Shown here: one piece after another, positions 34,858 through 44,121 of the stretch
Layout: each line of letters starts with the position of its first letter
How positions within the stretch are numbered: position 1 is the stretch's first letter
NCBI RefSeq assembly: GCF_014699115.1
Contig: NZ_JACXAD010000012.1
Location: 88,291-152,290, forward strand
Origin: Hymenobacter montanus
GTDB lineage: Bacteria > Bacteroidota > Bacteroidia > Cytophagales > Hymenobacteraceae
Direction: 5' to 3'
DNA length: 64,000 nt
The notes under the pieces: generated by a model
Database searches by the model: none
What the model was told of the DNA's origin: nothing
The model's input: the letters and a program-made list of their open reading frames with translations, nothing else
Translations under genes and position numbers: made by a program

Positions 34858-35539
34858 GGAGCGGGCGGGCGGGGTGCGAAGCGGGGGTGGTGAGGTCTTG
34901 CTCGTGGGTCGCGACCAGCACGGTGTCGAGCACTTCGCCGGTAGGAGCGAGGCGTACGCCGGCCAGGTTGCGGCCCAGATAAGCGCCGGTATCGAGGTAT
35001 AGCGTATGGGTGTCGGCGTCAAACCGGGGCTCACCGGTGTCGGTGGGCGTGTGGCCCACCACTTGTAGCTGATCGAGCTTTTGGAGAGGGCCGCGCCGCC
35101 AGAGCAGGCCGTCGGGATGCTCGGGGTCGCGGGCGTGGGGCGAGTCGGCCAGGCCGGCGTGGCTGACCAGTACGTGCTCGTTTTGCCACAGCAGCGGCCG
35201 TTGGGCCAGCCAGGAGAGGTGTTGCGCCAGCAGGTCGGGGCAGGACCAGTACTGCTTAACCGTAGTGCGTCCGCCCCAGTTCAGCCAATGGGGGTTAGGA
35301 CCATCGGGGCCGTAGTGGAGCAGGAACTCGGCCTCGTGGTTGCCCTTCAGGAAAGCGGTGGTACGGGGATACTGTTCGTGAAGTCGGCGGGCCAGCTCTA
35401 CGGTTTGGGGCACGTAGCGGCCCCGGTCCACCAAGTCGCCCACCTGGATGAGATGGTCGGTGGCCGGCCGCCAATGCGTCAGCAACTCCTCCAGGGTGTG
35501 CCAGCAGCCGTGCACGTCGCCAATGATAAATAAGTTCAT
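34850..35539 (-). CDS. Metallophosphoesterase (PrpE/ApaH-like)
   Basis: About 229 residues. Calcineurin-like metal-site motifs run in order: FIIGDVHGCWHTL (about 4-16), QVGDLVDRGRY, LKGNHEAEFLL, VSHAGL and VVGHTPT. This matches serine/threonine protein phosphatases and diadenosine tetraphosphatases; substrate is not predictable. Start at MNLFIIGDVHG. Between the threonine aldolase and AlkA-like genes on the same strand, overlapping the latter. Confidence 0.87.
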   Translation of the reverse strand: MNLFIIGDVHGCWHTLEELLTHWRPATDHLIQVGDLVDRGRYVPQTVELARRLHEQYPRTTAFLKGNHEAEFLLHYGPDGPNPHWLNWGGRTTVKQYWSCPDLLAQHLSWLAQRPLLWQNEHVLVSHAGLADSPHARDPEHPDGLLWRRGPLQKLDQLQVVGHTPTDTGEPRFDADTHTLYLDTGAYLGRNLAGVRLAPTGEVLDTVLVATHEQDLTTPASHPARPLHE

Positions 35540-35603
35540 GCGTCCAGCAACGTCAAAATGGATAACTTGGGTCCGCCTAACGAACGCGAGGCCAGTCGCG
35601 TTC

Positions 35604-36677
35604 CTACCCGTTCTTTTCTGCCCCCATCGGCTCTTCCTCCATCGACAAGAGCGTTGCCTCCACCCGCGCCAGCATCTGGTCGTCGACGTCGAGGTGGGTG
35701 ACGAACCGGATCCACTGGGGCCCGAAGCTGCTGGCCCGAATGCCCTGCTGGGCCAGGTGCGCCAGAAAAGCGGCCGCCGGCACGCGCTCGTGTAGCTGGA
35801 AGATGACAAGGTTAGTTTCCGGATCGAGCACCTCCGTCACGTACGGCTGCTGGCGGAGCACCGCGGCCAGGCGTGCCGCGCGGCGGTGGTCGTCGGCCAG
35901 GCGCGTCACGTGGTGTTCGAGCGCGTAGAGGCCCGCGGCGGCGAGGTAGCCGGCTTGGCGCATGCCGCCGCCCATTACTTTGCGGATGCGCTTGGTTTTC
36001 TTGATAAAATCGGCCGAGCCCAGCAGCACCGAGCCCACGGGGGCTCCCAGGCCTTTCGACAGGCATACCGAAATCGAGTCGAACAGTTGCCCGTAGTCCT
36101 CGCCGCGCTGCCCGGTGGCCACCAAGGCATTGAAAATTCGGGCGCCGTCGAGGTGGCGGGCCAGGCCGTACTGCCGGGCCACGTCGCTGATAGCGGCGAG
36201 ATCGTCCCAGCCGTAGCAGCTGCCCCCGCCGCGGTTGTGGGTATTTTCCAGGCATACCAGGCGGGTGGTGGGGTAGTGCAGGTTTTCGGGCCGAATGGCG
36301 GCTTCCACCTGGGCGGCGGTCAGGCGGCCGCGGTTGCCGGCCAGCAACGCCACCGAGGCACCGGAGTGGAAGGCGATGCCCCCCACTTCCCACAGGTACA
36401 CGTGGGCGGTTTGCTCGCAAATCACCTCGCTCAGCGGCTCGGTGTGGGCTTTAATGGCGATCTGGTTGGCCATGGTGCCAGAGGGGCAAAACAGGCCGGC
36501 TTCCAGGCCGAAGCGGGCGGCGGCGGCCTCTTCGAGCCGGCGCACCGTGGGGTCTTCGTCGTACACATCGTCGCCCACCAGGGCCTCCGTCATGGCGGCC
36601 AGCATGGCGGGCGTGGGCCGGGTTACGGTATCCGAGCGTAAGTCAACAACGGGCAGGGCGGCAAATTCGGCGGTCAT
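35604..36677 (-). CDS. ltaE: Low-specificity L-threonine aldolase
   Basis: PLP enzyme splitting threonine (and similar beta-hydroxy amino acids) into glycine and an aldehyde. 357 residues; [19 protein letters not shown] is the family N-terminus, [13 protein letters not shown] and [10 protein letters not shown] bind the cofactor, and the Schiff-base lysine is in [14 protein letters not shown] (near residue 203). It starts the minus-strand run aldolase, phosphoesterase, glycosylase. TACTTTTG on the minus strand at 36764-36771 is a candidate -7 box 87 nt upstream of the ATG. Confidence 0.9.
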   Translation of the reverse strand: MTAEFAALPVVDLRSDTVTRPTPAMLAAMTEALVGDDVYDEDPTVRRLEEAAAARFGLEAGLFCPSGTMANQIAIKAHTEPLSEVICEQTAHVYLWEVGGIAFHSGASVALLAGNRGRLTAAQVEAAIRPENLHYPTTRLVCLENTHNRGGGSCYGWDDLAAISDVARQYGLARHLDGARIFNALVATGQRGEDYGQLFDSISVCLSKGLGAPVGSVLLGSADFIKKTKRIRKVMGGGMRQAGYLAAAGLYALEHHVTRLADDHRRAARLAAVLRQQPYVTEVLDPETNLVIFQLHERVPAAAFLAHLAQQGIRASSFGPQWIRFVTHLDVDDQMLARVEATLLSMEEEPMGAEKNG

Positions 36678-36837
36678 GAATAGTCAGGTAAGGCAGATAA
36701 TGGTGGAATAGCGAAGAAAAGGCTGGGCCCCGGGCCCCAGTGGCGGGAGTGGGCGCGCCGCGGCAAAAGTAGCACCCGAGGGGGCCCGGCTATTGCCCAG
36801 TGCAAGGCGCCGTAATCCAGCAAAATGCCTCATGGGC

Positions 36838-36868
36838 TTGCACTTTCAAAATGAAAGCCTTACTTTTG
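36838..36868 (+). promoter_or_regulatory. Bacteroidota promoter, good match
   Basis: TTG at 36838-36840, 20-nt spacer, TACTTTTG at 36861-36868. Both elements and spacing fit the -33/-7 consensus; the ATG of the next gene is 42 nt downstream. Best promoter match in the window. Confidence 0.65.
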
Positions 36869-36910
36869 CCCTCCGTTTCGTAAGCCCTAGCCTTTAACCA
36901 TTCCGGCACC

Positions 36911-37342
36911 ATGTCCGTTACCCGCCTCAAGCGCAAACACCGCAAGAACATTGCCCGCGCTAACAACAAGCAGCACATCATCAAGGAATTGCTCCGTACG
37001 CCCGTTCTGAAGAATGTGGACCTGGAAGAGCTGAAGTCGCGCTTTACCACCACCGGTGGGGTGGCCGGGGCCGTAGCCGCCGTGAAAGATACCGCCAGCG
37101 CCGTCGCCGACAAAGTGCAGGCGGTAGCCGCCAGTGTCGCCCACAGCGACGTGGTTGAAAAAGCCAAGTCCGTAGTTGGCGACACCGTTGAGAAAGTAAA
37201 AGAAGCCGTTTCCGGCGCCAACTCCGCAGCCGACGCAACCACCGCCAATGCCGCCGCCTTCGACGACGCCGAAGCCGTAACCAAGCCCGTTAACGAAGAC
37301 GGTCAGGAAGGCGAGCATCCTAAGCCCGAAATCGCGCTGTAA
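36911..37342 (+). CDS. Small amphipathic-helix protein, unknown function
   Basis: 143 residues in three parts: a basic N-terminus (MSVTRLKRKHRKNIARANNK), a central Ala/Val/Lys helix made of repeating units (VKDTASAVADKVQAVAASV, then VEKAKSVVGDTVEKVKEAV) that resembles LEA or apolipoprotein-like 11-residue repeats, and an acidic disordered tail. No domain recognised. It has a strong promoter and its own terminator, so it is probably well expressed as a single gene. The basic head may bind nucleic acid; that is a guess from charge. Confidence 0.75.
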   Translation: MSVTRLKRKHRKNIARANNKQHIIKELLRTPVLKNVDLEELKSRFTTTGGVAGAVAAVKDTASAVADKVQAVAASVAHSDVVEKAKSVVGDTVEKVKEAVSGANSAADATTANAAAFDDAEAVTKPVNEDGQEGEHPKPEIAL

Positions 37343-37426
37343 GACGCCAGGCTGGGCGAGAAAAACGATAGTGCGCCGCAGAGGCGTGAGCTTCTTTTTC
37401 TGAGCCTCAGCCCCTATAAAGATCAT

Positions 37427-37468
37427 GAGCCCCGTTTCCTGCCCGGCAGGTTGCGGGGCTTGTTTTTT
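37427..37468 (+). terminator. Terminator of the small helix-protein gene
   Basis: Stem AGCCCCG / CGGGGCT with inner complementary bases (TGCC/GGCA), followed by TTTTTT at 37463-37468. Confidence 0.8.
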
Positions 37469-37504
37469 GCGCTTAACACTCGGGCTTCGAAAATAAACGC
37501 CCCC

Positions 37505-38008
37505 TTAGCCGGCCCGCTTACCGAGCTCCACGGCCTGCAGATCCACCACCTGCCCGCCCGCCAGCCCAAACCGCAGCAGCGTGCGCACCTGGTGAAACCC
37601 GTGCCGCCCCGCAGCCCCCGGGTTGAGGTGGAGCAGACCCAGCTTCTTGTCTGGCATTACCCGTAAAATGTGCGAATGCCCGGTGACGAACAGCCCCGGC
37701 CGCGTGCTGGCCAGCAGGGGCCGGGCCGCGGGCGCGTAGTGCCCCGGGTAGCCGCCAATGTGCGTCATGACCACCCGCAAGCCTTCGACCACAAAATCTT
37801 GCACCAATGGCTGGGTCCGGCGCACGTCCGAACCGTCGATATTGCCGTACACGCCCCGAAAGTGCGGTGCCAAGCGCTGTAATTCGTTTACCACGCTGGC
37901 GTCGCCGAAGTCCCCGGCGTGCCAGATTTCATCACAGTCGCGCAAATGGTACGCTATTCGGTCGTCCAGGTAGCCGTGGGTATCCGAGAGCAGGCCTATT
38001 CTAGTCAT
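37505..38008 (-). CDS. YfcE/MJ0936-type metallophosphoesterase
   Basis: 167-residue phosphodiesterase of the MJ0936/YfcE family. Metal motifs: GLLSDTHGYLDD (about 5-16), IWHAGDFGD, VYGNIDG, VMTHIGGYPG and FVTGHSHI, ending with LLHLNPGAAG. Length and motif order fit the family; physiological substrate unknown. It is convergent with the preceding gene's terminator. Confidence 0.9.
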   Translation of the reverse strand: MTRIGLLSDTHGYLDDRIAYHLRDCDEIWHAGDFGDASVVNELQRLAPHFRGVYGNIDGSDVRRTQPLVQDFVVEGLRVVMTHIGGYPGHYAPAARPLLASTRPGLFVTGHSHILRVMPDKKLGLLHLNPGAAGRHGFHQVRTLLRFGLAGGQVVDLQAVELGKRAG

Positions 38009-38142
38009 GCCGCAAAGATGTAGCCGGCCGGCAAATCGACCCGTTCCCGTATCTTGCGGGCGTTGCCCGAGGCGCTACAATTAATAAATTATCAATTTCG
38101 GCAGCTCTCCTTTCCCGTCATCATCTCAATCTGCTTCTCCCG

Positions 38143-38847
38143 ATGAATATTTTCATCAACGACATTCCGCTGGTCATCAAGAAGCTCAGCGAAAAAGTAT
38201 ACAAGCATAAGTTTGATCTGATTCTCAGCCCTGATGACGATTTTACCTCAAAGGACTTGGTAGGCGACGTATTGGTACGCGATGCCAGCCCGCTGTTCCT
38301 CGACCGACTGCTGCGCCTCATGGAAGTGAAGAAGCTAAAAAAGCTGAAGTCGCTGACCATGTTGGTGAAGAAGAAAAAGCACGTCATCCTGCACTTAAAA
38401 GACCAGTTCAAAATTGCCAAAGCCGGTGGTGGCCTGGTGGTAAAAGGCGACCAGGTGCTGATGATTCATCGGTTGGGCAAATGGGATTTGCCCAAGGGCA
38501 AGCTGAAGAGCGATGAGGATCCGGCCACTGGTGCGGTGCGCGAGGTAGAGGAAGAAACCAACATCAAGGTGGAGCTCCTCGAAAAGTTGCCGAGCACCTG
38601 GCACAGCTACGCCTACAAGGGCAACAAAATGCTGAAGAAGACCAACTGGTACTTGATGAAGTGCCTGGATGATAGCCTGATGAAGCCTCAAACCGAGGAG
38701 TACATCGAGGAAGTGCGGTGGATGTCGCCCCAGGAAGCCCTCGCCAAGCTAGAAGATTCTTACGCGTCCATCGCCCTGGTGGTACGGCACTACCTGACTA
38801 GCCTCACCGGCAAGTCTGCCAAGGAAGTGCCCACCACCGGAAAGTAG
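38143..38847 (+). CDS. NUDIX hydrolase
   Basis: 234 residues. The Nudix box is GKLKSDEDPATGAVREVEEE followed by TNI (about 124-146), with the glutamates in REVEEE binding metal. The domain begins after VLMIHRLGKWDLP. The N-terminal 100 residues are basic and helical with runs of Lys (KKLKKLKSL and VKKKKHV) and are not part of the Nudix fold. Acts on a nucleoside diphosphate derivative that cannot be predicted. Single gene. Confidence 0.87.
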   Translation: MNIFINDIPLVIKKLSEKVYKHKFDLILSPDDDFTSKDLVGDVLVRDASPLFLDRLLRLMEVKKLKKLKSLTMLVKKKKHVILHLKDQFKIAKAGGGLVVKGDQVLMIHRLGKWDLPKGKLKSDEDPATGAVREVEEETNIKVELLEKLPSTWHSYAYKGNKMLKKTNWYLMKCLDDSLMKPQTEEYIEEVRWMSPQEALAKLEDSYASIALVVRHYLTSLTGKSAKEVPTTGK

Positions 38848-39275
38848 TACGATATTGCGGAGTGGAAGGCTACTAGCTGACCAATATCATTGGGCCTGCA
38901 AGGGTGGGCTATTGGGTTGAAGTAGCGAGGTTGGCTGTGATTCATAACCCTTAAACAATATCGTACACCACGCTGCAGCCCGCGGTGAGTGTTCGGGGCA
39001 ATAAGCAGTCAATCATACATAAACGTATAGGGTGGGCCCTGCTTCTCTGGCGTCCGTGGAGCCAAACCGCAGGCCGCCGTAGGTAAACCTCCTGCTCGCT
39101 CTGGTCAACGATGGAGTTACTGCTGTATGTGGCATAACTGCTTAGACAATACGGCTTTTCGTAGCAGCAGCGGATAAAATTACTTTGAGCTTTTACTTGG
39201 CCGCAATACCGCAAGAATCAGATAGCTTCTGCCACAAATCGCCGACACCTTTGGCGCGTACGCACCCTGATTTAA
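38848..39275. other. Gap with a spaced inverted repeat
   Basis: About 430 nt. GTACGATATTG (38848-38858) and CAATATCGTAC (about 38956-38966) form a spaced inverted pair just behind the NUDIX gene. No gene recognised; the far end runs into the Ada-type remnant. Confidence 0.4.
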
Positions 39276-39560
39276 CGCATCATGTCTGTCCCTTCCTAAA
39301 GTCGCCCAGGATAAAGGTATGGAAGGCGTTACTGCGCATTCCATCGGGCCATCGGGTTTCATAGCACGACGAGGCTGCCGCCGCAGGCCGGCCCGGGGCC
39401 AGCCAGGTCACCGGCGAACCGTAGGTGCGAGCAGTATTAACTACCTCATTCCCTGCCACCAAATGATTCAACTTCATGGCCGGCTTGGCGGCTACGGCTG
39501 GGACGAAGCGGTCAAACAGGTGCTGGTGGGCTGGGAAGCCGCGCAGTGGGTCCCATCTCA
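39276..39560 (+). pseudogene. Remnant of Ada/Ogt-type methylated-DNA cysteine methyltransferase
   Basis: One frame reads KVWKALLRIPSGHRVS, a stop, then AAAAGRPGASQVTG. Another frame picks up as RTVGASSINYLIPCHQMIQ and LGGYGWDEAVKQVLVGWEAA. Together these are the C-terminal half of the O6-methylguanine methyltransferase domain, with the acceptor cysteine in IPCHQ. At least one stop and one frameshift break it, and the N-terminal part is not visible. It is immediately upstream of the DUF1203 gene. The GWEAA ending resembles the Ada (AraC-fused) form. Confidence 0.78.
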
Positions 39561-39660
39561 TCGAGACTGGCGACACGGGCCACCAACTCCGCAAGAATCG
39601 GGTTGCGGCGTAGGGGGGATGGGTGAACCTTTGTATTGTTCCATCAACTGCACGCTTTAT

Positions 39661-40140
39661 ATGTCTAATTTTCAGATTGTACCGTTGTCGGCCGAGACCG
39701 CACAGCGCATCCGGACCACCCGTCAAGACGACTTCGGCCACGCCGTGGTCGAGCAACTGGCCACTGGCTACGGCCCATGCCGCGTCTCGCTGCGGCCCTT
39801 CGCCCCGGGTCAGGATCGGCGCCTGCTCTTCAGCTACTCGCCCTTTGCTCTCGCCAACGCATTCAACCAAAACGGGCCTGTCTTCATTGCCGCCTCCGAA
39901 GTTGAGCCCTACGCCACAACGGACCAGTTCCCGCCGGAAATCAAGGCGGACAAGGTGAATTTTCCGCTTTCGCTGGTGGGCTACAGCGCCGACCAGCGCA
40001 TGGTTTTCACCCGCCTCGTGGGCGAGGCCGATGTGGATGAATTGATCGAGGAGGTATTGGCCACGAACCCCGATATCGCTTATTTGCACGCCCGTAACGC
40101 CGAGGCCCAGTGCTTTATCTGCCAGATTAACCGTGCCTGA
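39661..40140 (+). CDS. DUF1203 domain protein
   Basis: 159 residues, soluble. The family pattern is visible in the opening (FQIVPLSAETAQRIRTTRQD), GYGPCRVSLRPF, LFSYSPF, GPVFIAASEVEPY and the end (YLHARNAEAQCFICQINRA). Function unknown for the family. Start chosen at MSNFQIV; the upstream frame is the dead methyltransferase. It ends 3 nt before the PaiB-like gene, so the two are an operon. Confidence 0.87.
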   Translation: MSNFQIVPLSAETAQRIRTTRQDDFGHAVVEQLATGYGPCRVSLRPFAPGQDRRLLFSYSPFALANAFNQNGPVFIAASEVEPYATTDQFPPEIKADKVNFPLSLVGYSADQRMVFTRLVGEADVDELIEEVLATNPDIAYLHARNAEAQCFICQINRA

Positions 40141-40143
40141 GCC

Positions 40144-40788
40144 ATGTGGGTAATGAAAGACTTTCAGGTCGAGAACCGGGCGTTGGTTGAGGCGTTTGTC
40201 CGTGATAATGGCTTGGCTACACTCGTGAGCCGCGGCTCAGACTATCCTGTGGCCACGCACATTCCCCTGGAGTGGGAAACCACGGCCGACGGGGTACCGC
40301 TGTTGCGCGGCCACATGGCGAAGGCCAACCCCCACTGGCATGATTTTGCGGCCCATGCGCAGGTGCTGGCCATTTTTCAGTCGCCCGTGCAGCACTACAT
40401 TTCTTCCTCGTGGTACGACCATCCCAATGCCCCAACGTGGAACTACTTGAGCGTGCACATCGTCGGGAATATTTCCATCATCGAAGGCCAAGCACTCTGG
40501 GACTCGGTGAGCCGGCTCACGGACCGCTACGAGCAGCAGTTTGCGCGTCGCCCCGTGGCGCTCGACACATTACCGGCCGCGGTGCAAAAGCAGATGCAAG
40601 GTATCGTAGGCTTCGAAATTACCCTCGACCACGTGCAGGCATCGTTTAAAATGAGCCAGAACCGGCACGCGACCGATTATCAAAGCATTATTCAGGAACT
40701 ACAAGCTCTGCAAACGCCTGGTGCTCGGCTTATGGCCGATGCGATGATCAGCATGAGGCAGGCTCCACAGTGCCCGGTCGGCCACTAG
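40144..40788 (+). CDS. PaiB-family FMN-binding protein
   Basis: 214 residues with the PaiB landmarks ATHIPLEWE, LRGHMAKANPHW, VLAIFQSPVQHYISSSWY, APTWNYLSVHIVG and GFEITLDHVQASFKMSQNR. PaiB proteins have a split-barrel flavin-binding fold and were first described as negative regulators of sporulation and protease genes in Bacillus; they may be enzymes or heme/FMN binders. Linked to DUF1203 by a 3-nt gap. The start could also be the next Met (MKDFQVENR), three residues in. Confidence 0.9.
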   Translation: MWVMKDFQVENRALVEAFVRDNGLATLVSRGSDYPVATHIPLEWETTADGVPLLRGHMAKANPHWHDFAAHAQVLAIFQSPVQHYISSSWYDHPNAPTWNYLSVHIVGNISIIEGQALWDSVSRLTDRYEQQFARRPVALDTLPAAVQKQMQGIVGFEITLDHVQASFKMSQNRHATDYQSIIQELQALQTPGARLMADAMISMRQAPQCPVGH

Positions 40789-40994
40789 GAAGTGTTAACA
40801 GAGGGTATCCAACTACTTAACTTTATCATTTGTTACAAGCAATTGCAGTAGGGGTGACTCGCCTACAGGGCCGCCCCCAAGGCATTTGTAGGGGGCAAGG
40901 CCAATGGGTTTACATCTTATCGGCTGGCCGACGGGAGCAGTTGAATGGATAGGAAGCTGTTCAACATCCCCTCACGTACTGCCCGCAATAGTAC

Positions 40995-43469
40995 CTACCG
41001 CCCCTGGCGGGCTTGCTCTTCTTCCAGGCCCGTGGCGCGGCTGGGCGCGGCGGTGCGGGTGCCAAACCGGTAGCTGGCCGTGAGCGTGACCACCCGGCTG
41101 TCGCGGCGCCAGGCGGTGGCCACGTCCAGGTTCTGGTATTGAGTGCGGGTGCCGAAGCGGGAGGTATAGAACAGATCCTGTACTCCCAGGCGCAGGGTCG
41201 CTTTTTCAGCCCACAGCGTTTGCTGCACGCCTACCGCCACTTGCCCCGTGGGTCGGCGCACCCCCAGGCCGGCGGCGGTGGCCGAGGAGTATTGGGCCGA
41301 TACCTCGGCGCTGCGCCCGCGGGGCAGCGTAAAGGTTTGGGTAGTATTGAGAACAGTGCCTAGCCGGGCGTTGTCCAGTGCCCCGCCTTCGATGCTGCCC
41401 GTGTACCGGGTCCAGGCGATGGTGCCACTGGCACTCAGGGTCCACCAGGCGGTGAGCGGGGTGCTGGTGGCCACAGTCAGGCCGGTTTGGTCGCGGCGGC
41501 CCAGGTTTTCGGGGCGGGTGAGCGTCACGCGGGTATCGTCATTTTGACGCGGTACGCGCTCCTGCACTTGGCTGGTACGGCGGTGGAAGACGGTGGCCGT
41601 GAGCAGGCCACCGCGCCAATCGTGGCCCAACTCCGCCACGTGAGTTAGCTGAGGCTGCAGGTAGGGGTTGCCGGTATCGAAGGAAAAAGGATCTTGCAAG
41701 TACACAAAGGGATTGAGATCGGAGTAGGCGGGCCGGTCGATGCGGCGGCTGTAGGCCACCCGCCAGCGGTGCTGCTTGGAGGGCGTGTACGTGAGGGCGG
41801 CGTTGGGAAAGAGCTGAAAGTAGCGGCGCGTCACCACCGAATCGGAGGTGAGCTGCCGGCCCCGCGAGTCGGTTTGCTCGCCTCGTAGGCCCAGTTGGAC
41901 GTCGGTTTTGCCCCGGGAGCCGCGGAGCTGGGTGTAGCCTGCCACCACGGTTTCGCGGTAGGTAAACCGGTTGCTGCGGCCCGGGTCGCGCCGTTCGGCC
42001 GGACCCTGGCCCACGAAGAACTGGGCGTCGTTGTCGAGACTTATTCGGCTCAGCTTAGCACCGCCTTCCAACTTTGTGGCCGCGCCCAGGGGCTGGGCGT
42101 AGTCGAGCTTAACGCTGCCCAGGTCCACCGTGCCCGGCGACTCGATGCGCAGAAAGTCCGGCGCGCCCTGCGCCTGGCCTTGTTCGGTGAAGGCGCGCGT
42201 GTCGAACACCTGGGTGTTTGCCTGGGCGTAGCGGCCGGCATTGATATCGGCACTCAGGGTGCGGCCCAGCGTATCGAAGGCATGTTGTAGGTTCACGTTC
42301 AGGCTGTGGTTGCGCCAGTGCCCGCTGGTGTGGTCCAGGGTCAGCACGTGCGGTGGCCCCGCGGGCAGGGCTGCTCCTCCGGGCAGCAGGTCGGCGGTGT
42401 TGCGGCCGCGGTAGTCCGACGTGTTGCCCACTCCTTCGAGCAGCAGCCCCAGCGTAGTAGCGGGCCGCAGCAGGTACTCGGCGCCGACGCGGTAGGTATG
42501 GGTGCCTTCCCGGCCCTGGTAGCGCGACTCCTGCGTGAGCACGCTGGCTGTGGGCCCCTGGAAACGGCGCGTGGTTTCGCCGAAGGAAGTGTTTTCGTCG
42601 GCCGCGAAGTCGTAGGCGCCCCAGGTGTTCCAGCGCCCCCGCCGAAAGCTGACCTGGCCGCCACTGGTGGGCTTGGGGTAGCGGCTGCGGCCGTAGCTGG
42701 CGGTGAGCGAGCCGTTCCAGCCGCCATGCAGCGGGCGCTTGGTGAGGATGTTGATGACCCCCGCGCTGCCGGCCGCATCGTACTGGGCCGGTGGGTTGGG
42801 CAACACCTCCACCCGCGCCACCTGGCTGCTGGGCATGGTGCGCAGCAGGTGGGCCAGCTGCTCGGGGCCCAGGTAGGTGGGCTTGCCGTTAAGCAGCACC
42901 AGCACGTTGGCCTGCCCCCGGAGGCTGACGTTGCCGCTGGCGTCCACCGCCACGTCGGGCGCGCGCTTAAGCACCTCCAGCACGCTGGTGCCGGCGGCCA
43001 CAATACTGTTCTCAACGTTCAGCACCGTGCCATCGAGGCGTTGCTCTACCAAGGGGCGGCGGCCTAGCACCCGCACTTCGCCGAGCGCCTGGGCGTCGGG
43101 AGCCAGGCGGAAATCATACGAAAAACCGCCCGCAGCCACCTCAAACGCAGGGCTGAGTCCGCGTCGGTAGCCGAGCTGGGAGGCCGCCAGCCGGTAGCGC
43201 CCCGCTCCCACACGGGGCAGCACGTAGCGGCCAGCCGAGTCGCTCACCGCCCCGTCGACTACCGTGGAATCGGCGGCGCGCAGCAGCCGGACGGTGGCAA
43301 ACGGCACGGGCGCGGCGCGCTCGTCCAACACCCGGCCGCTGACCGGGCCGCCCGACGAATTTTGGCCGAGCCCCGTGATGGGCAGTAGCCCTACCAAGGC
43401 GCTTAGCAGCATCTTGCCCAGCTGGCGGCCGGGCCGAAAAGCAAGGAGGTGGACGGATACGTTTTTCAT
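40995..43469 (-). CDS. Outer-membrane beta-barrel receptor (TonB-dependent-like)
   Basis: About 824 residues. A signal segment (about 18-35, MLLSALVGLLPITGLGQ) precedes a carboxypeptidase-regulatory-like beta domain (GRVLDERAAPVPFATVRLL), then a plug domain (RRPLVEQRLDGTVLNVENS, LVLLNGKPTYLGPEQLAHLL, PPAQYDAAGSAGVINILTK) and a long beta-barrel of the OMP_b-brl_3 type. No SusD-like partner is adjacent. The start at 43469 was chosen because an earlier in-frame start would overlap the YceI gene, which ends 13 nt upstream. Ligand not predictable. Probably cotranscribed with YceI. Confidence 0.85.
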   Translation of the reverse strand: MKNVSVHLLAFRPGRQLGKMLLSALVGLLPITGLGQNSSGGPVSGRVLDERAAPVPFATVRLLRAADSTVVDGAVSDSAGRYVLPRVGAGRYRLAASQLGYRRGLSPAFEVAAGGFSYDFRLAPDAQALGEVRVLGRRPLVEQRLDGTVLNVENSIVAAGTSVLEVLKRAPDVAVDASGNVSLRGQANVLVLLNGKPTYLGPEQLAHLLRTMPSSQVARVEVLPNPPAQYDAAGSAGVINILTKRPLHGGWNGSLTASYGRSRYPKPTSGGQVSFRRGRWNTWGAYDFAADENTSFGETTRRFQGPTASVLTQESRYQGREGTHTYRVGAEYLLRPATTLGLLLEGVGNTSDYRGRNTADLLPGGAALPAGPPHVLTLDHTSGHWRNHSLNVNLQHAFDTLGRTLSADINAGRYAQANTQVFDTRAFTEQGQAQGAPDFLRIESPGTVDLGSVKLDYAQPLGAATKLEGGAKLSRISLDNDAQFFVGQGPAERRDPGRSNRFTYRETVVAGYTQLRGSRGKTDVQLGLRGEQTDSRGRQLTSDSVVTRRYFQLFPNAALTYTPSKQHRWRVAYSRRIDRPAYSDLNPFVYLQDPFSFDTGNPYLQPQLTHVAELGHDWRGGLLTATVFHRRTSQVQERVPRQNDDTRVTLTRPENLGRRDQTGLTVATSTPLTAWWTLSASGTIAWTRYTGSIEGGALDNARLGTVLNTTQTFTLPRGRSAEVSAQYSSATAAGLGVRRPTGQVAVGVQQTLWAEKATLRLGVQDLFYTSRFGTRTQYQNLDVATAWRRDSRVVTLTASYRFGTRTAAPSRATGLEEEQARQGR

Positions 43470-43482
43470 CAGCGCCGACACG

Positions 43483-44121
43483 TTAGCGTTGCGCCACCAG
43501 CGCGAAGCGCAGGGTGAACTCGTCGGCAATGGCGTGGTCGCCGATGGCCTGGAAGAAAGAGGCCGAGGCGTAGCGGATGCCGTAGCGGGTGCGGTCGACG
43601 CGAGCCGTGCCGCGCACGGTGGCCTGGCCGTTGCGCACGCTCACCCGCGCCGGAAACGTGAGCGGGTGCGTCTGGCCCTTGATGGTGAGCTGGCCCGTGA
43701 CGGTGGCATTGGCGGCGGTGGGCGACGCCTCCGGCTGCGGCACTACGCGTGTGATGACGAACATGGCCCGCGGGTGCTGCTTGATGGCAAAGAAGTCGGC
43801 GTTGCTCAGGTGCTCGATTAGGTGCTGGTTTTCTTCCGCGTCGGCGATGTCGGTAACGCGGAGTGTCGTCATGTCTACCTCAACCCGGCCGCTTACTAGC
43901 TGCTGGCCGCGCACTTGCAAGCTGCCGCCCGGCCGCAGCTGCACGGTGCCTTCGTGGCCGTGGCCCACGGCCTTGCCCTCCCAGCCGAGGCGGCTGCGCT
44001 CCGGCAGCACGCGCAGCTGCTGGTCGGCGACTGACCCGGCGGCCGGTGGCTGGGGTTGCGCGGGATAGGGGGGAGCCAGCAAGGCCGCCCCGAGGCTTAC
44101 CAACAGAAAGGCGAAGTTCAT
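43483..44121 (-). CDS. YceI-family periplasmic protein
   Basis: 212 residues. Signal peptide at about 1-22 (LLVSLGAALLAPPYPAQ). The YceI lipocalin-like barrel is seen in RLGWEGKAVGHGHEGTVQL, VEVDMTTLRVTD, HLSNADFFAIKQHPRAMFVI and GQLTIKGQTHPLTFPARV. These proteins bind isoprenoid-like lipids in the periplasm. It leads the YceI / outer-membrane receptor pair and is divergent from the LytS/LytTR genes. Confidence 0.9.
   Translation of the reverse strand: MNFAFLLVSLGAALLAPPYPAQPQPPAAGSVADQQLRVLPERSRLGWEGKAVGHGHEGTVQLRPGGSLQVRGQQLVSGRVEVDMTTLRVTDIADAEENQHLIEHLSNADFFAIKQHPRAMFVITRVVPQPEASPTAANATVTGQLTIKGQTHPLTFPARVSVRNGQATVRGTARVDRTRYGIRYASASFFQAIGDHAIADEFTLRFALVAQR

Noticed and set aside
39319..39660. 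N-terminal extension of the DUF1203 gene carrying an IPCHQ motif
   Set aside because: I first considered a methyltransferase-DUF1203 fusion. The upstream part is only a fragment with a frameshift and stops, and DUF1203 has its own normal start at 39661, so the fusion frame is accidental.
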